Shown in pieces: positions 57,120 to 64,000 of a DNA stretch of 64,000 bases; positions within the stretch are counted from its first letter, which is position 1, and every line of letters begins with the position of its first letter. The DNA lies in assembly GCF_026168755.1 (NCBI RefSeq), contig NZ_JAPFDR010000004.1, positions 62,001-126,000 on the forward strand, in the 5' to 3' direction. Both the position numbers and the translations under genes were made by a program. The notes beneath the pieces are model-generated. The model was given only the letters and a program-made list of their open reading frames with translations. It did not search any database and had not been told where the DNA came from. The stretch is from Clostridium sp. (GTDB lineage: Bacteria > Bacillota > Clostridia > Clostridiales > Clostridiaceae).

Positions 57120-58942
57120 TAGTTTTCCCCTCCTACTTCTTCAATATCTTCTTTTATTTTATCTTGATTATATACTGCAGTTTTCTCTTGAATCTCATTT
57201 ACTTCTGAATTAATATCAGTGATTGCTTGTTCTTCTATTATATTTACTATGTTTTCTTCTACTTTTTCCTCAACATCTTTAGAATTAGTATTTTCTTTTA
57301 AATCTGAAACTATATCTATTAATTCTTTTGGTATAAAGTATTTGCCATTTATATATGGAACTACAGTTTTTAATTCCTTTTCTTCCCCATTAACTCTATA
57401 GTTATTAGTATATAAATCCACTTCAATAACATTCCCTAATCTTTCTATAGTAAGCTTTGGTGAATACTTAATAGTTTCATCTACAGAAGTTTTAATTCCT
57501 TCTATTTTATTTAATATAACTTCACCATCTTGATAAATTTCCTCTGTATAAGAACTTAATAATTCTTCTCCAAATAAAACTCTTTGCATATATTTATTTA
57601 CTTCTGTATTATCGACAACACCTTCTAAAAGTTCTACATCAGATGGTGCATATACTCCAAGATAAATTTGCTCTCCTGTGTGCCCACCAGTTGTATATCC
57701 AATTCCAACTCTTCTCGCTATTACTTCTCTTATTCCTCCTTGTCTTCCTTCCCCTTGTTCACCTTTTACTATAGCTAATTCTTCATCATTTAAATCTATT
57801 CCATAGTATTTTTTAGCTAATGCTTTTATTTCATCATTACTTTTACCTGATGCTATTTCATTAAACCTCTCTTCAGTAATTGTTGCATTTTTTAATAAGT
57901 CGGTAGTATTTGCATATGTTGCTTTATCATATGATTCAATATTTTCATTATAGTAACTACTTCCAATAGTTATACCACTATTACCATGGTCTGTTGTTAC
58001 TACTACAACTGTATTTCCATCAGCTTTTGCAAATTCAACTGCTGCTTTAACAGCTTCATCAAATGCTAATATATCTGATACTATTCCTACAGTGTTATTG
58101 GCATGAGCAGCCCAGTCGACCTTACTACCTTCTACCATTAAAAAGAACCCATCTTCATCTTTGTTTAAAATTTCAATAGCCTTATCAGTCATTTCTGCTA
58201 AGGAAGGTTGAAGATTATCATTATCACTTTGTCTATCAAAATCATATTTTAAATCTGCATCTGCAAAACTTCCCCATAATTTATCACCATCATAACTTGT
58301 TAATTCGTCTTTTGTAGTGATAAAATCAAAGCCTTCTTCTTTAATATTATTTACTTGATCTTCATAGTAAGAAGTAAATTCTTCACTTGAAACTTCTGAT
58401 GAAAATCCACTTGGCTTATTAAATCCACCACCTAAAACAACTTCCATATCTTGATTTATTTGTTGTTGCAATATTTGATTATAATACTTTCTATTGTTTG
58501 TATGTGCTGTAAAATCACCTGGTGTTGCATGAGTTATTTCACTAGTTGCTATTATGCCTGTAGCCCTTCCAACACTTTCTGCCCCCTCCAAAATACTAGC
58601 CATTGGAGTATCATTAACTGATGTTCCAATATATTTATTATTAGTCTTTTCACCAGCTGCATATACAGTTCCTCCTGGTGCAGAGTCAGTTATTGGCCCA
58701 TTTGCCCAACTTGTAATTACACTTCCTACAGATATCTCATCCATAGCTAAACTATCACCTTTTGTATGCCTTGCTAATGTGATAGCCTCCGTACTCATCC
58801 CATCAGCTATAAGCATAATTACATTTTTAGCTTTACCTCTCTCATTTGCATAAGCTACATCACTTTTTGATACATGTATATTAGTAGTAACCCCTGCTAC
58901 TACTAAAAAAGCAGCTATTATACTCCTTATTCTTTTACTCAT
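57119..58942 (-). CDS. Secreted alkaline phosphatase (no LPXTG)
   Basis: A 607-residue paralogue and first gene of the pair. A signal peptide lies at residues 1-32 (IIAAFLVVAGVTTNIHV). VIMLIADGMS holds Asp47, ITDSAPGGTVYAAG the nucleophile Ser87, and MVEGSKVDWAAHANN, TTDHGNSG and GGHTGE the metal site. After about residue 500 there is a segment like the copper amine oxidase N-terminal repeat (VIEVDLYTNNYRVNGEEKEL, then INGKYFIPKELID), a surface module in clostridia, and an acidic tail. It lacks the LPXTG signal, so it is probably soluble or wall-associated. The ATG follows GGGAGG by seven bases. Confidence 0.92.
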   Translation of the reverse strand: MSKRIRSIIAAFLVVAGVTTNIHVSKSDVAYANERGKAKNVIMLIADGMSTEAITLARHTKGDSLAMDEISVGSVITSWANGPITDSAPGGTVYAAGEKTNNKYIGTSVNDTPMASILEGAESVGRATGIIATSEITHATPGDFTAHTNNRKYYNQILQQQINQDMEVVLGGGFNKPSGFSSEVSSEEFTSYYEDQVNNIKEEGFDFITTKDELTSYDGDKLWGSFADADLKYDFDRQSDNDNLQPSLAEMTDKAIEILNKDEDGFFLMVEGSKVDWAAHANNTVGIVSDILAFDEAVKAAVEFAKADGNTVVVVTTDHGNSGITIGSSYYNENIESYDKATYANTTDLLKNATITEERFNEIASGKSNDEIKALAKKYYGIDLNDEELAIVKGEQGEGRQGGIREVIARRVGIGYTTGGHTGEQIYLGVYAPSDVELLEGVVDNTEVNKYMQRVLFGEELLSSYTEEIYQDGEVILNKIEGIKTSVDETIKYSPKLTIERLGNVIEVDLYTNNYRVNGEEKELKTVVPYINGKYFIPKELIDIVSDLKENTNSKDVEEKVEENIVNIIEEQAITDINSEVNEIQEKTAVYNQDKIKEDIEEVGGEN

Positions 58943-59012
58943 TAATTCATCCTCCCTGTGTATCTTTTACATATATTACATAATTTACTGTAAGTGATCT
59001 TCTTTAAATTGA

Positions 59013-59050
59013 TATTAAGAGCTTGCTAACTTTTGTTAAGCCTTAGTTAA
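59013..59050 (-). promoter_or_regulatory. Pho-box-like array upstream of the alkaline phosphatases
   Basis: On the minus strand the hexamers TTAACT, TTAACA, TTAGCA and TTAATA occur in series with 5, 4 and 5 bases between them. In Bacillus, PhoP binds four TTaACA-like hexamers with about 5-base spacing. The array lies about 70-108 bases before the start codon, so it would place PhoP near the -35 region. This predicts induction by phosphate starvation. Confidence 0.6.
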
Positions 59051-59165
59051 CAATATATGAATGCTCCCCGAAGGAACACCTATTTTTTTACACTAATTAT
59101 TACATTGTTAACTTTTCTTTGATTAACTATCTTTTAATATTATTTTCTACAATATCTATAAAGCT

Positions 59166-59240
59166 ATGCCTAAGCCTTATATTAAAAATGATATAAAGGA
59201 AACACCTGAAGGGTATATTATTCATGCTAAATTACCATAA
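59166..59240 (+). pseudogene. Possible HSP20 (small heat-shock protein) remnant
   Basis: A 24-codon frame from an ATG with no ribosome site reads MPKPYIKND then IKETPEGYIIHAKLP before a TAA. The phrase 'vdIKETdegYiieAeLPG' is the opening of the alpha-crystallin domain in HSP20 proteins. Only this segment survives. The match is short, so the identification is tentative. Confidence 0.35.
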
Positions 59241-59246
59241 TTAAAA

Positions 59247-59289
59247 AAATAAAGTAGTTGTAAAAATCAACTTTACAACTACTTTATTT
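59247..59289 (-). terminator. Terminator of the nitroreductase gene
   Basis: The 18-base arms 59247-59264 and 59272-59289 are perfectly complementary and the minus-strand read-out ends in TTTATTTTTTT. Confidence 0.88.
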
Positions 59290-59363
59290 TATGATTAAAT
59301 TCTACATCCATTTTATGGGTGTTCCCCGGAGGTGCATACATTTTTTTACAACCAATTTACATT

Positions 59364-60002
59364 CTATTCAACAAAAGTAACTACTTCCTCTAAACTCTTA
59401 CGTGGTGGTGAATTTAGAGTGTCACCTTCTGCAACTCCAAGCGAAATCATTGCCATTAATTTATATTCATCCTTTTCAAAATTAATAAGTTCTTCAATCT
59501 CACCCTTAGAGTGAGTAGGTCCTGTCATATAGCAAGTTCCATACCCTAATTCTGTTGCTGCTAATAAGAAGTTTTCTATAGCTGCACCGATTCCTTGAGC
59601 TGCTGAATTTGGAAATCTTAACTCATTTAATACTTCTTCACTTGCATTATTATCTTTAAGAATAGTTTCTTCTATCATGTAATATTCTTTTGAATATACT
59701 ACAACTAATACAGGTGCATTTTTAAAACATGTATAGTATGGCAATAAAGTCATCATTAACTTTCTTTGTTTTTCTACTTTAGCCATTTCTGCTAAATTAG
59801 TATGATTTTTTTCTACTATATCAGCAATTTTATTTATTAATTCCCCATTTTGAATTACAACAAAATGCCATGTTTGCTGATTCTTTGGAGATGGCGCATG
59901 TATTGCAGCATCAAGCATTTTTATAATATCTTCTCTTGGTACCTCACTATCTTTAAACTTTCTAACACTTTTTCTATTATAAATAAAATCTAAACTTTTC
60001 AT
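59364..60002 (-). CDS. Nitroreductase family protein
   Basis: A 212-residue FMN enzyme. MKSLDFIYNRKSVRKFKDSEV at the start carries the Arg-Arg/Ser-type FMN contact (Y-x-R-x-S-x-R). HAPSPKNQQTWHFVVIQNG and FPNSAAQGIGAAIENFLLAA followed by LGYGTCYMTGP are the other typical motifs. It reduces nitro or quinone compounds using NAD(P)H. It is a single gene with a clear downstream terminator. The true substrate is unknown. Confidence 0.88.
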   Translation of the reverse strand: MKSLDFIYNRKSVRKFKDSEVPREDIIKMLDAAIHAPSPKNQQTWHFVVIQNGELINKIADIVEKNHTNLAEMAKVEKQRKLMMTLLPYYTCFKNAPVLVVVYSKEYYMIEETILKDNNASEEVLNELRFPNSAAQGIGAAIENFLLAATELGYGTCYMTGPTHSKGEIEELINFEKDEYKLMAMISLGVAEGDTLNSPPRKSLEEVVTFVE

Positions 60003-60255
60003 CTGTTACTCACCTTTTAATCTTTCTTATATAATGCTATTTTTATTTTATTACTTTAACTACCCCTATAATTTTCTTTCTTTTCTAATGTTGTATTCAC
60101 AAATTTACCTCATTTCTTTTTAAAGTTTCTAAATATAAAATATGCACTAATTCAATTATATACTAATTTAATGTATCTTTCTTGCTATTTGAGAGAAAAC
60201 AATAATTAATAATACTTTTATTTCACATAATATATTTTTATAATTGGAGTTTACT

Positions 60256-61422
60256 ATGGAAAATATTATTAACTACGCAGAAAAAGAGTTAGCTACCTTA
60301 AATGAAAAGGAATTTAACGCTATAGATTCTTTGATACTATCCCAAATTAGCAATATAATACTTAATAATTTGGTTGGATGTATAAACTCAAATAGAGAAC
60401 CAGTAAAATTTAAAGATTTATTAAAAGCAGAGTTATTTCCTAGAATGTTTGATAAAGTTCCTTATGAAGAATCTACTAAACAACTACTTTTTTCTCTTGC
60501 TGCAAGTCCTAGATTTAGAGATATAGGAATTAATTATCATATTTCCAAAACTGATCCTATTTCTGAAAAACAGTTTTCTGCAACAACATTTATTTTAAAT
60601 AATACATATGCTTATATAGCATTTCGTGGAACAGATTATAGTGTTGTAGGATGGAAAGAAGATTTTAATATGGCATTTACTGCACCTGTTCCTTCTCAAA
60701 TAGAAGGTGTTGAGTATTTAAATACTATTGCGAAGTTGATTCCTCACAGCCTTTATGTTGGAGGTCATTCTAAAGGTGGAAATATTGCTGTTTATGCCTC
60801 TATGAATTGTAATTATAGAATTGCTCCTCGTATAAAAAAAATATTTAGCCATGATGGACCTGGCTTTAGAGAAGAAATAATAAAAAGTGATGCTTTTGCC
60901 AAAATAAAAGATAAGATCCATAAAACATTACCTCATTCCTCCTTTATAGGAATGCTTCTTGAAAATCACGAAGATTATCATGTAGTCAAAAGTAATAAGT
61001 TTGGTGGTATAAGACAACATAATCCCTTTTCCTGGGAAATAACTAATTCTGATTTTAATTATTTAGAAAAGCTTTCTCCAGGCTCTAGATATACTAATGC
61101 TACTTTACATAGATGGTTAAGTGAAGTATGTGATAAAAAACGCAAATTATTTATAGAAACTATATTTGATATCTTTGATTCCACTAATTCTGAAACTTTT
61201 ATTGAAATAACTCAAAACTGGCAAAAAAATATTCCTATTATTTTAAATTCACTAAAAAACATGGATTCAGAAGTAAAATCTATGATTATTCAGTTAATTA
61301 AGGAACTTTCAATAATTTATATTAAAAATCTTACTCATACAGATAAAGAAAATATATCTTACTTTAATAAAAACTTTATATCAAATTTATCAAAAAAGAG
61401 AGCTAATAAAATATTATATTAA
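60256..61422 (+). CDS. DUF2974 (Mbeg1-like) lipase-type alpha/beta hydrolase
   Basis: A protein of about 388 residues. YIAFRGTDYSVVGWKEDFNM (oxyanion region) and LYVGGHSKGGNIAVYA with the nucleophile Ser172 define the DUF2974 lipase-like family. The active-site His probably lies in the downstream YHVVKSNKFGGIRQHN region. It has no signal peptide. The annotated frame could start at TTG 60244, but that codon is part of the TTGGAG ribosome site; the ATG at 60256 seven bases later is used. A hairpin overlaps the stop. Confidence 0.82.
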   Translation: MENIINYAEKELATLNEKEFNAIDSLILSQISNIILNNLVGCINSNREPVKFKDLLKAELFPRMFDKVPYEESTKQLLFSLAASPRFRDIGINYHISKTDPISEKQFSATTFILNNTYAYIAFRGTDYSVVGWKEDFNMAFTAPVPSQIEGVEYLNTIAKLIPHSLYVGGHSKGGNIAVYASMNCNYRIAPRIKKIFSHDGPGFREEIIKSDAFAKIKDKIHKTLPHSSFIGMLLENHEDYHVVKSNKFGGIRQHNPFSWEITNSDFNYLEKLSPGSRYTNATLHRWLSEVCDKKRKLFIETIFDIFDSTNSETFIEITQNWQKNIPIILNSLKNMDSEVKSMIIQLIKELSIIYIKNLTHTDKENISYFNKNFISNLSKKRANKILY

Positions 61423-61432
61423 CTCTCTTTTT
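61393..61432. terminator. Hairpin between convergent lipase-like and unknown genes
   Basis: AAAAAGAGAG (61393-61402) and CTCTCTTTTT (61423-61432) pair across a 20-base AT-rich loop which itself contains short TAATA/TATTA pairing. It covers the lipase-like stop and works in either direction. Confidence 0.65.
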
Positions 61433-61444
61433 CCTATTAATTTA

Positions 61445-62371
61445 TTAGTCCTCTTCAAACATTGAGACTGTACATTCCTCAATAACTTTAGTTGACTCAC
61501 ACTCTATCAATGAAAAAGTTCCTTTAAAGTTTACTAATTGTTGTATATCATTTTTAAATGTCATTTTTTCATAAACCCTAGCATTAGCTTTAATATTACA
61601 ACTAAAAGTTGGCTCTGTTATAATTTCATCTACAGATACATTCTTACCTTGAACTATAACATTTTTATCTAACTTATTTTCAATACATAAATTTAAATTT
61701 ATTTCATCTTCTTCATTACGACTTATTCTAATAAAATAAACTTTCATCTTTTCTGTATTAACTATTATGTCTCCATCAACCTCACTATTAACATCCTCTT
61801 CAACAAATGTAATATTTTCTTCTTTTGATGAATCTTCAGTAATTATCTCTTCATTATTTGAAGTTTCCTCTATTATTTCTTCAACTTCTTCAATCACTGG
61901 TATAATTCCAGTAAAATTTTGAATAGCTTTATCATTACTTAAAATTTCTTTAACCGTAATTAATTCACTATTACATATTTTATAGCAAGAATTTAATCCA
62001 TCTCTTACTTCTTCATTTTCTGAATATAAATCAAGAGAATTATTGAAAAGTACTACTAATGCATCTAAAGAGTATGAAAAATTACTATTTTCTTTTGCCA
62101 CCCCTTTGACAGTATTATATTCATTATTGTAATATTCATTTAATGATTTTCCAAAGCCTACTAGTACTGATTCTAATTCTAATCTTACTTTATTAATAAG
62201 AACTATTTCTTTTCCTTCTTTACTATATTTATCTAATAAATTATCATCAATAGAATATCTTGATGCTAAATCAATTATTTCACCTAATAATTCTCCAGTT
62301 TCGCTAAAACACTCTTCTATTCTTTGTTGTTTTTTACCTTTATTTTTGTTAAAAATATCAAATAACCCCAT
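61445..62371 (-). CDS. Hypothetical protein with acidic linker
   Basis: A 308-residue protein of unknown family. It starts MGLFDIFNKNKGKKQQRIEE. Residues 15-150 are helical, with leucine-spaced segments. Residues 160-205 form a glutamate-rich linker (VIEEVEEIIEETSNNEE and more). Residues 210-308 are beta-rich (KMKVYFIRISRN, then TFSLIECESTK). It has no signal peptide or membrane segment. The ATG follows a good GGAGAA site. The pattern suggests a coiled, acidic adaptor in the cytoplasm, but no function can be named. Confidence 0.6.
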   Translation of the reverse strand: MGLFDIFNKNKGKKQQRIEECFSETGELLGEIIDLASRYSIDDNLLDKYSKEGKEIVLINKVRLELESVLVGFGKSLNEYYNNEYNTVKGVAKENSNFSYSLDALVVLFNNSLDLYSENEEVRDGLNSCYKICNSELITVKEILSNDKAIQNFTGIIPVIEEVEEIIEETSNNEEIITEDSSKEENITFVEEDVNSEVDGDIIVNTEKMKVYFIRISRNEEDEINLNLCIENKLDKNVIVQGKNVSVDEIITEPTFSCNIKANARVYEKMTFKNDIQQLVNFKGTFSLIECESTKVIEECTVSMFEED

Positions 62372-62965
62372 ATTAATAGTTCTCCTTTTCTTTATATAGC
62401 ATTTAATTTATTATAACATGCACACTAACTAAAAGTGAATCATCACCTTTCCACAGTTACATCTTAGTATAAATTTATATTTTATAAATAAATATTGTAA
62501 TTATAAAAGAATAAAAAGGCTGGTTGATTTAAATAATATTAGATTAATTAGAAATAAATGTAGATTATACTGGTACATTAAGAAATAGCTTTCTTGATAT
62601 TGGTCTACCCCATAATTCACAAGTTACCATTTTTAAAGTGGCTCCTATTGGATATCCAATTGAATTATTGGAATTATATTTTACTTATTTCTTAAGAATA
62701 GTACTTTTAAAGTTTAAATTTAATTATTATTTTATATCTATTATAAGTTATTATTTTTAATTCTTTTTACTAAGTCTTTAACTTTTATCTCTATAATTCT
62801 TGCTATCTTAATAAACTCATTATCCTCTTTTCCAGTTGGTAACGATATATTAATAATAAGTTTTTATTGCTATATTTAACTTTACTTCTAACAATTACAT
62901 TTGAAAATAAGCTTTATCTAACTTTATAATAATATTGTTTATTTTTATTTTAAGGGGGATTGTAT
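62372..62965. other. Intergenic stretch with a decayed coding remnant
   Basis: On the plus strand around 62555-62720 one frame reads NVDYTGTLRNSFLDIG, then LPHNSQVTIFKVAPIG and YPIELLELYF, without a start codon. It looks like the C-terminal end of a larger protein, family not recognised. The rest is AT-rich with no ORF, and ends in the ribosome site of the small gene that follows. Confidence 0.35.
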
Positions 62966-63115
62966 ATGACTACAAATGAAGATGATAAGAAAGAGCTGAT
63001 ATTAAAAATTGATTTTTCTTCTTTTGAAACTGTAGACAAGTTTATTGATTTCTTAAAGACTAATAATATAGATATTAAAGGAATTGGAAGGGATGAATAT
63101 TTAATTAAGATTTAA
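62966..63115 (+). CDS. Small 49-residue protein of unknown function
   Basis: The start is an ATG six bases after AAGGGGGA, a strong ribosome site. The protein is acidic and probably forms one helix and two strands: MTTNEDDKKE, LILKIDFSSFETVDKFIDFL, then KTNNIDIKGIGRDEYLIKI. The pattern of beta-helix-beta with hydrophobic spacing looks like a real, compact fold. A long 3' tail ends in the terminator at 63221. No family is recognised. Confidence 0.55.
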   Translation: MTTNEDDKKELILKIDFSSFETVDKFIDFLKTNNIDIKGIGRDEYLIKI

Positions 63116-63220
63116 TTTTATATATAATTGAAATTTGGTAATTTTTATGATATATTAAATTTAAAGTGACTCCTTCACTTTTGTTAAAATTTCAAACTTA
63201 ATACGTTTTGGTTTAGCCGT

Positions 63221-63263
63221 AAAAAGGAAATCACTTTCGTCTACAATTGGTGATTTCCTTTTT
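63221..63263 (+). terminator. Terminator of the small gene
   Basis: The 14-base arms 63221-63234 and 63250-63263 pair perfectly; a T-run closes the plus-strand side, and an A-run on the left could serve the minus strand too. Confidence 0.8.
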
Positions 63264-63312
63264 ATATTTATTTTATTCTATAATGATTATTTTTCTTTTT
63301 ATTGGTGATAAT

Positions 63313-63567
63313 TTAAGATTGTTTCTTCTCATTAATCAATATAGAACATGCTTTTAATATTATAGATAATGCTTTACAAGCAAATATAATAAATACTATA
63401 AGCGAAATAGGTCTTATTACTAATGATATAAGATAAATATTCATAACAACAAAATCACCATTCGATGAACTTAAAGTGATCCCCTGAATTAATACTTCTA
63501 ATAATAATGTTAATGCGTAAATTATTCCACTTATCATAATTCCTTTACTAATATTTACTTTTTTCAT
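63313..63567 (-). CDS. Small two-helix membrane protein
   Basis: An 84-residue protein with two hydrophobic segments, one near residues 9-30 (IMISGIIYALTLLLEVLIQG) and one near 43-68 (NIYLISLVIRPISLIVFII), joined by a short polar loop. The N-terminus has basic residues. A GGGGG site lies before the ATG. No family is recognised. Confidence 0.6.
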   Translation of the reverse strand: MKKVNISKGIMISGIIYALTLLLEVLIQGITLSSSNGDFVVMNIYLISLVIRPISLIVFIIFACKALSIILKACSILINEKKQS

Positions 63568-63784
63568 ATATATCCCCCTTTTTATTATTTATGATAACCA
63601 AATTAATACAATTATAATTTAATAGTAACATATTTTCCAAATGTAGTGCTATTAATTGTAAAATTAATTATATAAATATAGATTGTAGTTCTTTGTAAAT
63701 TTTTTAAAAGTTTTATTATAGTACTTTTAAAAGGTTATATACAACGCACTCTAATACAATATATTATTATTGTAGGAAATAAAG

Positions 63785-63952
63785 ATGTATAAATGTTGTG
63801 ACATAGATAATCCTTTTAAAATGAAAAAAGGTAAAACCATAGTTGACTTATATAGATAAGTTGAAGTTTTAAAGGAAAATAATATTTCTTTTACTTATGA
63901 GCAATACGAAGAAGCTAAAAAGAATTTATTTAATTTAAACAAAAAAGAGTAG
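63785..63952 (+). pseudogene. Small ORF with an in-frame TAA (codon 25)
   Basis: AGGAAA precedes an ATG. The frame reads MYKCCDIDNPFKMKKGK, then TIVDLYR, a TAA, then VEVLKENNISFTYEQYEEAK, and ends KNLFNLNKKE before TAG. A single change of CAA (Gln) to TAA would explain the stop. The later part has an amphipathic helix and its own terminator, so the gene was probably whole recently. Sequencing error is the alternative. Confidence 0.5.
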
Positions 63953-63970
63953 GTTTCTCCTACTCTTTTT
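63942..63970 (+). terminator. Terminator of the small pseudogene
   Basis: AAAAAGAGTAGG (63942-63953) pairs with CCTACTCTTTTT (63959-63970) around a 5-base loop, followed by more T-rich sequence. Confidence 0.85.
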
Positions 63971-64000
63971 ATTTTTTGGGCTCTACAAATAGAAAATACA

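Larger units (their letters stand above)
58943..59363. other. Intergenic region between phosphatase and nitroreductase genes
   Basis: It holds the Pho-box-like array (59013-59050), a terminator (59247-59289), a short HSP20-like remnant (59166-59240) and an imperfect inverted repeat: GGAACACCTAT at 59073-59083 against ATGGGTGTTCC at 59315-59325. Both outer copies are followed by TTTTTTTACA. No intact gene is present. Confidence 0.6.

Noticed and set aside
63116..63220. Possible riboswitch or small RNA before the terminator
   Set aside because: No conserved aptamer pattern could be recognised; it is better explained as the 3' tail of the small gene.
1..64000. CRISPR arrays, rRNA genes and intact insertion sequences
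   Set aside because: No regularly spaced repeats, rRNA-like sequence or transposase frames were seen anywhere in the window.

Overview
The base composition is strongly AT-rich. Gene families, strong GGAG-type ribosome sites and short T-tailed hairpins point to a low-GC endospore-forming Firmicute, most likely Clostridium sensu stricto. Supporting genes are a SpoVB-like flippase, a spore photoproduct lyase remnant, a secondary alcohol dehydrogenase very close in sequence to the C. beijerinckii type, and a DUF1659 protein. I cannot name the species from sequence alone.

Layout. (1) 1-8.8 kb is core or metabolic: the ATPase and two permeases of a polar amino-acid ABC importer with no intact binding protein in view, a secondary alcohol dehydrogenase with a candidate cre site, a SpoVB/MurJ-like flippase, a DnaQ-like exonuclease with BRCT, a 26-codon stump of splB, a short QueG-like protein, initiator tRNA-fMet and a flavodoxin-fold reductase. 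(2) 9.1-37.4 kb is a defence island next to the tRNA. It holds dndBCDEA (DNA phosphorothioation, + strand) facing dptFGH (phosphorothioation-dependent restriction, - strand), with an AAA/ABC ATPase plus PD-(D/E)XK-like nuclease pair between them. Next come helicase gene fossils around a DUF1659 gene, a MntA/HepT-type (nucleotidyltransferase/HEPN) pair, and a complete type II Wadjet operon jetABCD. (3) 37.5-41.9 kb carries a GNAT acetyltransferase, a Uma2 nuclease-family protein, an M50-like membrane protease and a DUF2207 membrane protein. (4) 42-49.5 kb is a glycan-use locus: a divergent AraC regulator, GH5, a GPH-type sugar symporter, GH42 and GH43, with a terminator-like hairpin inside the operon. 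(5) 49.6-55 kb carries a SUV3-like helicase, a second Uma2 protein and a UvrD-like helicase with a degenerate nuclease-like tail. (6) 55.2-59 kb holds two tandem alkaline phosphatases, one with an LPXTG anchor, behind a four-hexamer Pho-box-like array. (7) 59-64 kb holds a nitroreductase, a DUF2974 lipase-like protein, small unknown proteins and several gene fossils.

How the parts work together. DndA mobilises cysteine sulfur, DndC/D/E place it in the DNA backbone and DndB tempers modification. DptFGH attacks DNA that lacks the mark. Wadjet would remove small circular DNA, and the ATPase-nuclease and HEPN-MNT pairs would add further layers. The island has no recognisable integrase, and I found no second copy of the tRNA 3' end, so its mobility is inferred only from position and content. 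In the glycan locus, AraC probably senses an oligosaccharide, the symporter imports it and GH5, GH42 and GH43 (no secretion signals seen) degrade it inside the cell. The phosphatases act outside the membrane and are probably phosphate-starvation genes.

The best candidates for something undescribed are the ATPase-nuclease pair nested between the Dnd and Dpt arms, the DUF4145-like N-terminus on DptF, and the UvrD-like helicase whose nuclease-like tail has lost its E-x-K motif.
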